A stretch of 64,000 nucleotides of DNA from Cecembia lonarensis LW9 (GTDB taxonomy: Bacteria > Bacteroidota > Bacteroidia > Cytophagales > Cyclobacteriaceae), in contig NZ_AMGM01000008.1 of NCBI RefSeq assembly GCF_000298295.1, positions 32,707 through 96,706 of the forward strand. Direction: 5' to 3'. A program made the position numbers and the translations under genes. Below are positions 55,355-64,000 of the stretch, piece after piece; position 1 is the stretch's first letter; each line of letters begins with the position of its first letter. A model generated the notes under the pieces. That model was not told where the DNA came from. It worked only from the letters and a program-made list of their open reading frames with translations, and searched no databases.

Positions 55355-57454
55355 TTGAATAAAAATAGATTACACCCAAAATTTGAGGCAAGTCCTGGAC
55401 AGAGTTTCCCCATTGGACCTTCATTTGAAGAAGGAGGCGTCAACTTTGTTATCTTTTCCAAACATGCCACCGCTGTTGAGCTGCTCTTTTTTGACCATGT
55501 AGAGGATCACCAACCTTCCCATGTTTTCAAATTGGATAAAGCAAAAAACAAAACTTACCATTATTGGCACATATTTATTTCTGGAGTTCGGGCCGGACAA
55601 CATTACGGTTACCGCATGTATGGCCCTTTTCTGCCAGAAAAAGGGCACAGGTTTGATGCCTCTAAAGTGATACTTGACCCTTATGGTAAGGCTGTTGCAG
55701 TACCCAAAAATTATGACCGCAAAGCCCTGTCTGTTTTTGGAAATGATGAGGCTGCTTTTATGAAGTCAGTTTTGGCAGACTTGGGGAAATACGATTGGGA
55801 AAACGACAAACATCCCAAAAAGTCTTTTTCCCAGAATGTCATTTATGAATTACACGTAGGCGGCTTTACAAAACATCCAAATTCCGGTGTAGAAGAAGGC
55901 AAAAGAGGAACATTCAAAGGCTTAATAGAAAAAATTCCTTACCTCCAAGAATTAGGTATAACAGCTGTAGAACTACTTCCTGTGTTTCAATTTGATGTAC
56001 AGGATGCACCCGAAGGACTCACCAATTACTGGGGATATAGCCCGGTTTCCTTTTTTGCTTTACATCAAGGCTACAGTACGGATTCAGACCAACCGCTTTT
56101 GGTCTTGGATGAATTCAGGGATATGGTCAAGGCACTTCACAAGGCGGGCATTGAAGTTATTTTGGATGTGGTATTTAACCACACGGCTGAAAATAAAGAA
56201 GATGGCCCCACTTACACGTTCCGGGGCATCGACAACAGTGTATATTACCTGCTCAACGGTGACAAATCCAAATACAAGAATTACTCAGGAACAGGGAATA
56301 CCCTTAACGCCAACCAATCTATTGTCAGGCGCATGATCCTTTCCAGCCTTCATTTTTGGGTCAGGGACATGCATGTGGATGGATTCAGGTTTGATTTGGC
56401 TTCCATTCTTTCCCGTGATGAAAATGGCAATCCCATTGAAAACCCTCCCATTCTTTGGGATATTGAATCAGACCCTGTCTTCGCAGGCACCAAACTCATA
56501 GCTGAAGCCTGGGATGCTGCAGGCCTTTACCAGGTAGGGAAATTTATTGGGGATAGTTGGAAAGAATGGAACGGAAGATTTCGAGATGATATAAGGGGAT
56601 TCCTCAGGGGAGATGAAGGGAAAGTCAGCAATTTTGTGACCCGGTTGATCGGTAGTCCCGACCTTTATGAAGAAAAGGACAAGATCCCGGAACAAAGCAT
56701 CAACTTTGTCACCTGCCATGATGGTTTTACTTTGATGGACCTGGTTTCCTACAACCATAAACATAACCTGGCCAATAATGAGGGCAACAGGGATGGGCAT
56801 AATGAAAATTTCAGCTGGAATTTTGGGGTAGAAGGCCCCACAGAGGACCCTCATATCCTGTCTTTGCGCAGGAGACAGATCAAAAATTTCCACGTCGTCA
56901 ATTTACTTTCCATGGGTGCACCCATGATCCTGATGGGTGATGAAGTCTGCCGTACCCAGCATGGAAATAACAACGCTTACTGTCAGGACAATGAAACAAC
57001 TTGGTTTGACTGGTCCTTGCTGGAAAAAAATGCCGACATGTTGCGTTTTGTAAAGATTCTGATTGAAAAAAGGTTGAAAAGGGAAACGGCTCATCCAGAT
57101 TTCAACATGAGTTTAAAGGATCTGCTGAATCAGCCATTGATCACTTGGCATGGATCGAAGCTTTATCGGCCGGATTGGTCAGATAATTCCCATAGCATTG
57201 CCACTACGGTAATTTCCATCAACCGAAAAATGGCCATGCATTACATTTTCAATGCCTATCATGAAGATATCAGTTTTGAACTGCCAAGAACCATTGGACA
57301 AAGAAAAACCAAATGGAGGGTATGGATAGACACCGCCGCAGAAGCACCAAATGACATCTGCCTTTGGTCGGATGCCAATCCCATCAAAAATGGGCAATAT
57401 TTGGTCAAGGCCCACTCTACAGTGATCCTCATGAGCCATTTAACTCCCGTTTAA
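55355..57454 (+). CDS. glgX: Glycogen debranching enzyme (GH13 isoamylase type)
   Basis: 699 residues. The frame starts at TTG 55355; there is no ATG between it and the upstream stop, and the reading 'HPKFEASPGQSFPIGPSFEE' starts exactly where GlgX/isoamylase proteins start, so TTG is likely real. After the CBM48 domain the GH13 barrel shows 'ILDVVFNHTAE', the nucleophile Asp in 'DGFRFDLASILSRD' (about 344), the acid Glu in 'LIAEAWDAAG' (about 382) and 'FVTCHDGFTLMDLV'. It hydrolyses alpha-1,6 branches of phosphorylase-limit glycogen. No other glycogen genes are adjacent. Confidence 0.93.
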   Translation: MNKNRLHPKFEASPGQSFPIGPSFEEGGVNFVIFSKHATAVELLFFDHVEDHQPSHVFKLDKAKNKTYHYWHIFISGVRAGQHYGYRMYGPFLPEKGHRFDASKVILDPYGKAVAVPKNYDRKALSVFGNDEAAFMKSVLADLGKYDWENDKHPKKSFSQNVIYELHVGGFTKHPNSGVEEGKRGTFKGLIEKIPYLQELGITAVELLPVFQFDVQDAPEGLTNYWGYSPVSFFALHQGYSTDSDQPLLVLDEFRDMVKALHKAGIEVILDVVFNHTAENKEDGPTYTFRGIDNSVYYLLNGDKSKYKNYSGTGNTLNANQSIVRRMILSSLHFWVRDMHVDGFRFDLASILSRDENGNPIENPPILWDIESDPVFAGTKLIAEAWDAAGLYQVGKFIGDSWKEWNGRFRDDIRGFLRGDEGKVSNFVTRLIGSPDLYEEKDKIPEQSINFVTCHDGFTLMDLVSYNHKHNLANNEGNRDGHNENFSWNFGVEGPTEDPHILSLRRRQIKNFHVVNLLSMGAPMILMGDEVCRTQHGNNNAYCQDNETTWFDWSLLEKNADMLRFVKILIEKRLKRETAHPDFNMSLKDLLNQPLITWHGSKLYRPDWSDNSHSIATTVISINRKMAMHYIFNAYHEDISFELPRTIGQRKTKWRVWIDTAAEAPNDICLWSDANPIKNGQYLVKAHSTVILMSHLTPV

Positions 57455-58596
57455 AACCGAAAGGTCTTGATCCTGTCCAGGGCTTTATCCAGATCCCTGT
57501 CTTCTTTGGCAAAGCAGAACCTCAACAGTTTAGGGTCTCTATGGTCATGGAAAAAAGCTGAAACCGGAATACAGGCCACTCCGATTTCTTTGGTCATCCT
57601 GATGGCTACTTCGGTATCTTTTTCATCGGATAGATGCCCATAAGAGACGACCTGAAAGAAACTTCCCTGTGCAGGAATGAATTCAAATGCTGTTTCTTTC
57701 AAGCCCCTGCAGAAGCGATTGCGCTTTTTCTCGTAAAATTCATGCAGAAAAATATACCTGCTGGGATTTTCCATAAAATCCGCCAAAGCATATTGCATGG
57801 GAGTACTTGTACTAAAAGTGAGGAATTGGTGAATTTTCCTAAACTCCCTACTGAGTGGTTTGGGTGCCAGGCAATAGCCTATTTTCCAGCCGGTAACATG
57901 GAAAGTTTTACCAAATGATCCACATACCAATGAACGCTCCCGCAAACCTGGATGGCTGAATACCGGCAAATGTTTTCTCCCATCAAAGGTGATTTGTTCA
58001 TACACTTCGTCACTGATGACATAAATTTCCCGGTCTTGAATCAAAGCATACAATTGATTCAGATCTTCGGCTGTCCACACGTAACCTCCGGGATTATGGG
58101 GCGTATTCACCATAATCACCTTGGTTTTTTCGGTGATAGCATCTTTTACCTTTTGCCAATCCACAGAAAAATCAGGCAGATTTAAAGGAATATATACAGG
58201 CACTCCCCCATTTAGCCTGACCGCAGGGGAATAGCTGTCATAGGCGGGCTCTAATATGATGGCCTCATCTCCAGGTTCTATAACTGCAGTAACTGCAGCG
58301 TATAAAGCTTCCGTAGCACCAGAAACCACAGTCACCTCCTCTTCCGCTTCAAAGGCCACATCATGTAAATTCAGGGTTTTGTCTGCTATCCTTTCCTTCA
58401 GGGAAGGTATCCCGGTCATGGGGGCATATTGATTATATCCCTCCATGACATATTTAGCAAGCAGGTCCCTCAGGTAGGGATAAGTGTCAAAACCTGGGAA
58501 ACCCTGAGAAAGGTTAATGGCCCCATGTTCCTGGGCCAATTGGGACATCACTGTGAAAATAGTGGTCCCTACATCCGGTAATTTTGATTTGATCAT
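57451..58596 (-). CDS. Methionine aminotransferase (class I/II, kynurenine transaminase-like)
   Basis: 381 residues of PLP fold type I. 'INLSQGFPGFDTYPYLRDLL' and 'NQYAPMTGIPSLKERIADKT' are typical of the methionine/kynurenine aminotransferase branch (E. coli YbdL). The PLP Lys is in 'CGSFGKTFHVTGWKIGYCLA' (about 230), with 'MVNTPHNPGG' and 'YVISDEVYEQITFDG' before it. The family converts 4-methylthio-2-oxobutanoate to methionine with a range of donors. Its start overlaps the permease gene by 4 bp, so transporter and enzyme are co-translated. The stop overlaps the glgX stop region by 4 bp, tail to tail. Confidence 0.9.
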   Translation of the reverse strand: MIKSKLPDVGTTIFTVMSQLAQEHGAINLSQGFPGFDTYPYLRDLLAKYVMEGYNQYAPMTGIPSLKERIADKTLNLHDVAFEAEEEVTVVSGATEALYAAVTAVIEPGDEAIILEPAYDSYSPAVRLNGGVPVYIPLNLPDFSVDWQKVKDAITEKTKVIMVNTPHNPGGYVWTAEDLNQLYALIQDREIYVISDEVYEQITFDGRKHLPVFSHPGLRERSLVCGSFGKTFHVTGWKIGYCLAPKPLSREFRKIHQFLTFSTSTPMQYALADFMENPSRYIFLHEFYEKKRNRFCRGLKETAFEFIPAQGSFFQVVSYGHLSDEKDTEVAIRMTKEIGVACIPVSAFFHDHRDPKLLRFCFAKEDRDLDKALDRIKTFRF

Positions 58597-59888
58597 GTAG
58601 GCCGTTCAGTATTGTTTTTTTTATCAAATAAATAAATGATATATCCAATTAAAACGATTCCTATGCCAATCGCACTCTCTTTAGGGCGATCATATAACAT
58701 AAAGAACATCACCCAAAGGGTAAATATCAGGTAAATGATCTGTAACCATGGTTTGAAAGGACTTTTGAACCCTTCCACCTTTTTTACCAATAAAGAGGAA
58801 AAGATGGTAAAAGCGCCCATCATTTGCAAGGCAAAACCCACATAAAGCAATACCATTTCAAAAGAACCTGTAGACATCAATAGAAAACTCATTCCTGTAT
58901 TGAACCAAATGGCCCTCACGGGTATTCCTCTGGAATTGGTCTTGGCCAATGGGCTCCATAACTTAAACTCCTTGGCCATCGCCTGGGTAATTCTAGGTCC
59001 TACCCAAGTATATCCACTGATGGTGGCAATCAGCTGAATACCAATAAACAGACTTACCCAAAATACCCCTTGTGTCCCAAAAATATTACCAAATGCCAGA
59101 GTGGCAACCTGAACTTTTCCACTTAATTGATCGATACTGGCGTGCTTCAAAAAGATCAATTGCAAAAGCACATAGACCAACATCACCAAAAGGGTTGCAC
59201 TTAGTAGCGCTTTGGGTAAATTTTTTCTTGGTTCTTCGATCTCTTCAATGATATAGGCGGCCGAATTCCAACCCGTGTACGCATAAAACACATAGATCAA
59301 AGAAACTGCAAAGCCAGGTTTCCATATTTCTTCCGTCCAAGAGGTGGTATAGTCAAATGAACTGGATTCTAAAGTTGATGCAAAATATGCGCCAATACCT
59401 ATCAGCGCAAAAACAAATAAGACTTTGATGGCGGTGAGAACATTCTGAACTGTCCCCGATTGCTGGACAGAATAGGAATGAAAAACACTCATCATCATGA
59501 TGGAAATCACCCCAAGACTCAAACTCCACATCTCTCCTATTAACGGTTGCCAGTACTGCACCATGGCCATGGCAGCAATCGCAACCGGGGCAGGAAAACC
59601 CAAGGTTAGGGAAATCCAAGCATATAGGTAGCCTACTGATGGGTTGATTGTCCTGGAAAGAAAAATATAATCCCCACCCGATTTCTTGAAATGTGTCCCC
59701 AGTTCAGCATACACCATGGCCCCCATCAGCGCCATAACCCCACCAATCACCCAAAGCAGAATGATACTCCATGTATTTTGGCTTTCAGCTACCTGAAACC
59801 CTAAACTGGTAAATACGCCGGTACCAATCATGTTGGCGATTACCAGACCTGCGGCGGTTTTCCAACCTATTTTATCACTTAAGTTCAC
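58593..59888 (-). CDS. APC family amino acid permease
   Basis: 431 residues with about 12 helices. 'AGLVIANMIGTGVFTSLGFQ' is the conserved helix-1 substrate motif of amino acid-polyamine-organocation permeases, and 'GALMAMVYAELG'-like sequence ('MALMGAMVYAELGTHFKKSG') follows in helix 2. It is first in a two-gene unit with the methionine aminotransferase (ATGA overlap), which suggests transport of methionine or another amino acid used by that enzyme. The exact substrate cannot be read from sequence. The gene is divergent from arginase. Confidence 0.88.
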   Translation of the reverse strand: MNLSDKIGWKTAAGLVIANMIGTGVFTSLGFQVAESQNTWSIILLWVIGGVMALMGAMVYAELGTHFKKSGGDYIFLSRTINPSVGYLYAWISLTLGFPAPVAIAAMAMVQYWQPLIGEMWSLSLGVISIMMMSVFHSYSVQQSGTVQNVLTAIKVLFVFALIGIGAYFASTLESSSFDYTTSWTEEIWKPGFAVSLIYVFYAYTGWNSAAYIIEEIEEPRKNLPKALLSATLLVMLVYVLLQLIFLKHASIDQLSGKVQVATLAFGNIFGTQGVFWVSLFIGIQLIATISGYTWVGPRITQAMAKEFKLWSPLAKTNSRGIPVRAIWFNTGMSFLLMSTGSFEMVLLYVGFALQMMGAFTIFSSLLVKKVEGFKSPFKPWLQIIYLIFTLWVMFFMLYDRPKESAIGIGIVLIGYIIYLFDKKNNTERPT

Positions 59889-59975
59889 AAAAAGGGATAT
59901 TATAACCCTCCAATTTATAGGATTTCGTAGAATATTCTCCTACCGATAGAAAAAAACCATATTCCCAGGGCTTTC

Positions 59976-60007
59976 CTTGTGGCTTGCGGGCCAAATAGCT
60001 ACTTTTG
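59976..60007 (+). promoter_or_regulatory. Bacteroidota-type promoter for arginase
   Basis: CTTG, 20 bp, then TACTTTTG (60000-60007), a match to the -33 / -7 TAnnTTTG consensus. Transcription would begin near 60014, about 32 bp before the ATG at 60046. Confidence 0.5.
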
Positions 60008-60045
60008 CGCGGATTATTGTTTAATAATATAAACCCAAAATACTT

Positions 60046-60999
60046 ATGATGCGAGATATCAAATTGGTAGAAGTACGCTCAGAAATTGCCGCTGGTACAA
60101 GAGGGGCCAGTTTGGGCATTGATGCTTTAAAAATTGCCAGTTTGGATAAACTGTCTGACTTTTTCACCCGTTTTGATCCCATTAATGTTCAAGACGCCAA
60201 CAATTACCTTTGGAAAGGCAATAGACACCCCCAAGCCAAATACATAGAAGGGGTCTATCAGGTATTGAAAAATGTACACAGCACGATAGAATCCCTGCGA
60301 TTGGACAAGAAATTCCCCATCATATTGGCAGGAGACCATTCCACTGCTGCCGGCACCATTATGGGCATCAAAGCAGCCCATCCGGAAAAAAGACTGGGGG
60401 TAATTTGGATTGATGCCCATGCCGATTTACATACACCTTACACCACGCCTTCAGGCAATATGCATGGTATGCCACTGGCCATGTGTATCCATACTGACAA
60501 CTTGGACTGTCAGGTGAATGAACCCATGGAGGAAACAGTTCAATACTGGGAAAAAATCAAAAATATAGGCGGGAACTTCCCCAAAATCAAAGCGGAAGAC
60601 ATCGTTTTTATTTCCGTAAGGGATACCGAGGAACCTGAAGATTACCTCATGCGTCAGTATGGCATCAAGAATTTCACAACAGAGGAAGTTAGGGCTTTGG
60701 GCGTGGAAAAAGTGGCAAAGTCCGCTCTTGAATTGATCAAAGACTGCGACCAAGTTTATATATCCTTTGATGTGGACAGCCTGGATTCCTCCATTTCTGT
60801 GGGAACAGGCACTCCTGTACCGAATGGGTTGACAGTAGAAGAAGCATTGAAACTCAATGCTGAGCTGATCAAAGACAAACGGGTCTGTTGTTGGGAAATT
60901 GTTGAAGTGAACCCTACCCTGGATACTGAGAACTTGATGGCAGAGAATGCCTTTGATATCCTTGAAGCCACCACACGCTCATTGGTAGAAAATTTCTAG
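60046..60999 (+). CDS. Arginase family hydrolase
   Basis: 317 residues of the ureohydrolase fold. Binuclear Mn ligands are in 'ILAGDHSTAAGTIMG' (about 97), 'WIDAHADLHTPYTTPSGNMH' (about 122-135) and 'YISFDVDSLDSS' (about 242), and the substrate loop 'GTGTPVPNGLT' and 'WEIVEVNPTLD' complete the arginase pattern. It splits arginine to ornithine and urea; agmatinase, which would follow the arginine decarboxylase at 53179, is a possible alternative but the S-P/S-G-N-M-H-G loop favours arginase. A promoter precedes it and the palindrome array follows 11 bp after the stop. Confidence 0.88.
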   Translation: MMRDIKLVEVRSEIAAGTRGASLGIDALKIASLDKLSDFFTRFDPINVQDANNYLWKGNRHPQAKYIEGVYQVLKNVHSTIESLRLDKKFPIILAGDHSTAAGTIMGIKAAHPEKRLGVIWIDAHADLHTPYTTPSGNMHGMPLAMCIHTDNLDCQVNEPMEETVQYWEKIKNIGGNFPKIKAEDIVFISVRDTEEPEDYLMRQYGIKNFTTEEVRALGVEKVAKSALELIKDCDQVYISFDVDSLDSSISVGTGTPVPNGLTVEEALKLNAELIKDKRVCCWEIVEVNPTLDTENLMAENAFDILEATTRSLVENF

Positions 61000-61009
61000 T
61001 TTTTCTTTA

Positions 61010-61550
61010 ACCGCAAGGGATGCAAAGAGTAAAAACCTTTTCCTTGCGACCTTGGCGGTAAAAAATATAAACCGCTATGGACGTGAAGAGTAAAAACCAT
61101 CCCTTTGCGACCTTAGCGGTAAAAAAAATAAACCGCTATGGACGCGAGGAGTATAGACCATCTCCCTGCGACCTTGGCGGTAAAAAATTTAAACCGCAAT
61201 GGACGCGAAGAGTAAAAACCATCTCCTTGCGGCCTTAGCGGTAAAAAAATATAAACCGCTATGGACGTGAAGAGTAAAAACCATCCCTTTGCGACCTTGG
61301 CGGTAAAAAAAATAAACCGCCATGGACGCGAAGAGTAAAAACCATCTCCCTGCGGCCTTGGCGGTAAAAAAAAATAAACCGCAATGGACCCAAAGAGTAA
61401 AAACCTTTTCCTTGCGACCTTGGCGGTAAAAAATATAAACCGCCATGGACGCGAAGAGTAAAAACCATCCCTCTGCGGCCATTGCGGTAAAAATAACAAC
61501 GCAAAAATGAACAAGAAGAGAGAAAACCATCTCTTTGCGGCTTTGGCGGT
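61010..61550. repeat. Tandem array of nine about 50-nt imperfect palindromes
   Basis: Nine units of 60-62 bp fill the whole gap between arginase and argS. Each unit is itself an imperfect palindrome: left arm near ACCGCCATGGACGCGAAG and right arm near CTTTGCGACCTTGGCGGT, 18 bp with several G-U pairs, around a loop of about 14 nt ('AGTAAAAACCAT'). Units are joined by A-rich linkers ('AAAAAATATAA'). Unit 9 is the most diverged. On the minus strand each hairpin is followed by a T-rich linker, as in terminators. Open frames on the minus strand here are translations of the repeat. Confidence 0.9.
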
Positions 61551-61596
61551 AAAACAAAAAAATAGAATCTTTGTAGCTCACACGGCATAAGATAAA

Positions 61597-63387
61597 ATGA
61601 ATTTAGAAGAACAGATAATTTCTAGCCTGCACCAGGCATTTAAAACTTGTTTTGACCATAACTTAAACATAGGGGAAATTTCCCTTCAGCCTACCAGAAA
61701 GGATTTTGAAGGCACCTTTACTTTTGTGGTTTTTCCATATTTGAAAATCACTAAACTCAACCCTGAGGCCTCTGGCAACAAAATCGGAGAATTTCTCAAA
61801 GAAAACTGTCCACCAGTGACTGATTTCAATGTGGTTAAAGGCTTTTTGAACCTCTCCGTCAGTAAAGCATCCTGGCTGGATATCTTCAAAAAACTATACA
61901 CGCACCCATCCTTTGCTAAACTTCCTGCCAATGGCAAAAAAGTAATGGTAGAGTATTCAAGTCCCAACACGAATAAACCCCTGCATTTGGGCCACCTGAG
62001 GAATAATTTTCTAGGTTATGCCGTGTCTGAAATACTGAAGGCCAATGGTTATGAAGTCATCAAGAGCAACTTGGTCAATGACAGGGGAATACATATCTGT
62101 AAATCCATGGTGGCTTACAAGCATTATGGTAATGGGGAAACCCCAGAAACATCTGGACTTAAAGGAGACCATCTTGCCGGCAAATATTATGTAATATTTG
62201 ACAAAGAATATAAAAAGCAGATCCAAGGATTGGTGGAAAATGGGGAAGCTGAGGAAACTGCCAAAAAGAATGCGCCTTTGATGCTAGAGGCACAGGAAAT
62301 GCTCAGGTTATGGGAGGCAGGAAATGAAGAAGTGGTACAGTTATGGAAGACCATGAACAGTTGGGTATACCAAGGTTTTGACGCCACTTACAAAAAAATG
62401 GGCGTGGACTTTGATAAATATTATTATGAATCCGATACCTACTTATTAGGGAAAAACATTGTTGAAGAAGGATTACAAAAAGGTGTTTTCTTCAAAAAGG
62501 AAAATGGATCGGTATGGGTAGACCTCAGCGAAGAAGGACTAGATGAAAAACTCGTACTAAGGGCCGACGGTACTTCTGTTTACATCACACAGGACATGGG
62601 AACCTGTGACCTCAAATATAACGATTTCAAAATCGACAAATCAGTATATGTGGTAGGAAACGAGCAGGATTACCACTTTGATGTGCTTTTCAAAATCATG
62701 CGGAAATTGGGAAGACCTTATGGGGATGGGCTTTACCACCTTTCTTATGGCATGGTGGACTTGCCAACAGGCAAAATGAAATCCAGGGAAGGCACCGTAG
62801 TGGATGCCGATGACCTGATGCAGGAAATGGTTGCTACGGCAGAAAGCCATACCAAAGAATTAGGTAAAATTGAAGGTTTTACCCAAGAACAGGCCTCAGA
62901 ACTATATGAAGTCTTAGGCTTGGGGGCACTGAAATACTTCCTATTGAAAGTGGATCCCAAAAAACGCATGTTATTCAATCCGCAGGAATCCATAGAGTTT
63001 CAGGGTAACACAGGACCTTTTATTCAATATTCCCATGCCAGGATCGCATCGATTCTTAGAAAAGCGGACCAGATAGGTGTCAACTATCAAAAAGACGGTT
63101 TTGAACACTTAAACCAACTGGAAGGTACAGAAAGGGATCTCATCGTCATGTTGAATGATTTTGAGAAAAAAATCCGACAGGCCGGAGAGGAATATTCACC
63201 GGCTGTAATCGCCCAGTATATGTTTGATTTGGCCAAAGAGTATAACCGTTTTTATGCTGAATTACCCATATTCAATGAATCTGACAACCAGATCCAATCC
63301 TTTAGAATTGCACTTTCTGCCCTCACTGCACAAACAATCCGTGAAGGCATGAAGTTACTAGGTATAAAAGTCCCAGACAGAATGTAA
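61597..63387 (+). CDS. argS: Arginyl-tRNA synthetase
   Basis: 596 residues, full length. It charges tRNA-Arg. The N-terminal Add-1 domain is followed by the class I signature 'SSPNTNKPLHLGHLRNNFLG' (HLGH at about 130). The second signature is 'LPTGKMKSREGTVVDADDLM' (about 390), the KMKSR variant normal for this branch of ArgRS. The C-terminal domain ends 'EGMKLLGIKVPDRM', with the canonical final Met. It is preceded by the tandem palindrome array and is followed 2 bp later by the glutathione peroxidase gene, so the two share a transcript. Confidence 0.97.
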   Translation: MNLEEQIISSLHQAFKTCFDHNLNIGEISLQPTRKDFEGTFTFVVFPYLKITKLNPEASGNKIGEFLKENCPPVTDFNVVKGFLNLSVSKASWLDIFKKLYTHPSFAKLPANGKKVMVEYSSPNTNKPLHLGHLRNNFLGYAVSEILKANGYEVIKSNLVNDRGIHICKSMVAYKHYGNGETPETSGLKGDHLAGKYYVIFDKEYKKQIQGLVENGEAEETAKKNAPLMLEAQEMLRLWEAGNEEVVQLWKTMNSWVYQGFDATYKKMGVDFDKYYYESDTYLLGKNIVEEGLQKGVFFKKENGSVWVDLSEEGLDEKLVLRADGTSVYITQDMGTCDLKYNDFKIDKSVYVVGNEQDYHFDVLFKIMRKLGRPYGDGLYHLSYGMVDLPTGKMKSREGTVVDADDLMQEMVATAESHTKELGKIEGFTQEQASELYEVLGLGALKYFLLKVDPKKRMLFNPQESIEFQGNTGPFIQYSHARIASILRKADQIGVNYQKDGFEHLNQLEGTERDLIVMLNDFEKKIRQAGEEYSPAVIAQYMFDLAKEYNRFYAELPIFNESDNQIQSFRIALSALTAQTIREGMKLLGIKVPDRM

Positions 63388-63389
63388 TT

Positions 63390-63971
63390 ATGAAAAAAAT
63401 CTTATTTGTTATTGCCATCATTGCTTTTGCCTGTACTGCCAGTGTACAAAAGCAGGATCCAGAAAACATTACCAGTTTAGAACAATTGCTTATGGAAAAG
63501 TCGATTTACGATTTTAAGATGAATGACATCAATGGAGAGGAAGTAGATTTTTCCCAATTTAAAGGAAAAAGACTTTTATTGGTGAATGTTGCTTCCAAAT
63601 GTGGGTATACCCCACAATATGCTGACCTTCAAAAACTACATGAAGCGCATGGTGATCAAGTGGTAATCATAGGTTTCCCGGCCAATAATTTCGGTGGCCA
63701 GGAACCAGGTAGTAATGAGGAAATAGCTCAGTTTTGCTCTGAAAACTATGGGGTTACCTTCAAAATGATGGATAAAATTTCTGTAAAGGGAGCCGATAAG
63801 CATCCATTGTACAGATGGTTATCTGACAAGGATTTGAATGGATGGAATGATAAAGAGCCAAGCTGGAATTTTTGCAAATACTTTATAGATGAAAATGGTA
63901 AATTGTTGAAATTCTTCCCTTCCTCTGTAAAACCAACCAGTGAAGATATCATTAGTTTGGTTACCGCTTAA
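63390..63971 (+). CDS. Lipid-anchored glutathione peroxidase (thioredoxin-type)
   Basis: 193 residues. The N-terminus 'ILFVIAIIAFACTASVQKQD' is a lipoprotein signal with lipobox 'AFAC', so the enzyme works outside the cytoplasm. The catalytic tetrad is intact: Cys in 'VNVASKCGYTPQY' (about 71, Cys rather than Sec), Gln in 'NNFGGQEPGSNEEI', Trp and Asn in 'SWNFCKYFI'. Cys-type members reduce peroxides using thioredoxin-like donors rather than glutathione. It is 2 bp after argS and 29 bp before the window ends; no terminator was seen in that remainder. Confidence 0.92.
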   Translation: MKKILFVIAIIAFACTASVQKQDPENITSLEQLLMEKSIYDFKMNDINGEEVDFSQFKGKRLLLVNVASKCGYTPQYADLQKLHEAHGDQVVIIGFPANNFGGQEPGSNEEIAQFCSENYGVTFKMMDKISVKGADKHPLYRWLSDKDLNGWNDKEPSWNFCKYFIDENGKLLKFFPSSVKPTSEDIISLVTA

Positions 63972-64000
63972 TTTCAATTGTGATCATTTTAAATGTAAAT

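Noticed and set aside
55228..55470. 80-codon minus-strand frame across the glgX start
   Set aside because: Overlaps the conserved N-terminus of glgX and the divergent promoter region; no family resemblance.
61113..61588. Overlapping minus-strand frames of 109-133 codons reading 'FTAKVAKGWFLLF'-type repeats
   Set aside because: They are the tandem palindrome array translated in three frames; the same peptide appears in each frame because the unit length is not a multiple of three. Not genes.

Overview
The window reads as chromosomal DNA of a Bacteroidota bacterium, most likely Cytophagales and close to Cyclobacteriaceae; the family-level placement is inference. Signs are the moderately AT-rich sequence, almost no Shine-Dalgarno sites, two promoters of the TTG / TAnnTTTG type (upstream of hppA and of the arginase gene), many secreted beta-barrel and lipoprotein genes, DUF2490 proteins, and the Bacteroidota-style arginine decarboxylase, PEP carboxylase and S9 peptidase. 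No rRNA, tRNA, CRISPR array, prophage or intact insertion sequence was seen.

Layout. 1-5.6 kb: end of a Gfo/Idh/MocA oxidoreductase, a membrane protein, a Cys-rich lipoprotein, a TPR sensor histidine kinase and a BamA/TamA-like barrel. 5.6-9.8 kb: a catabolic cluster (FAH-family keto-deoxy sugar acid dehydratase, acetolactate-synthase-like TPP enzyme, aldehyde dehydrogenase) closed by a strong terminator. 10-14 kb: a run of decaying genes: an amidase interrupted at an 11-A tract, an MFS transporter, the two ends of an internally deleted YdeI/OmdA gene, and a ParE-type toxin-antitoxin pair whose toxin start is damaged. 14-23.5 kb: small secreted and cytosolic proteins, a Tat-exported oxidoreductase divergent from a TetR regulator, an MBL hydrolase, a DUF302 protein, a GH57 homologue lacking its nucleophile, a lipoprotein with no ordinary start codon, and a membrane protein behind a perfect 19-bp palindrome. 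23.5-32.7 kb: S9 peptidase, membrane pyrophosphatase, DUF819 protein, PEP carboxylase, a lone receiver protein.

32.9-38.1 kb is a five-gene operon (LolA-like protein, two FtsX-type permeases, LolD-like ATPase, outer-membrane barrel) that looks like a complete trans-envelope machine. It is followed by a Na/Pi cotransporter and a small barrel. 40.8-45.6 kb holds a 1139-residue propeller/HEAT/cytochrome c lipoprotein and a D-threonine-aldolase-like enzyme. 45.6-52.5 kb, all on the minus strand, contains two diverged copies of an envelope module: a large MORN-like/coiled-coil exported protein, a DUF2490 protein and a small barrel. This is the best candidate for an undescribed system.

53-64 kb: arginine decarboxylase, a protein of unknown function, glycogen debranching enzyme, methionine aminotransferase with an amino acid permease, arginase, a tandem array of nine 50-nt imperfect palindromes, arginyl-tRNA synthetase and a lipid-anchored glutathione peroxidase. 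Three of these genes (decarboxylase, arginase, argS) act on arginine, and the palindrome array lies exactly between arginase and argS.
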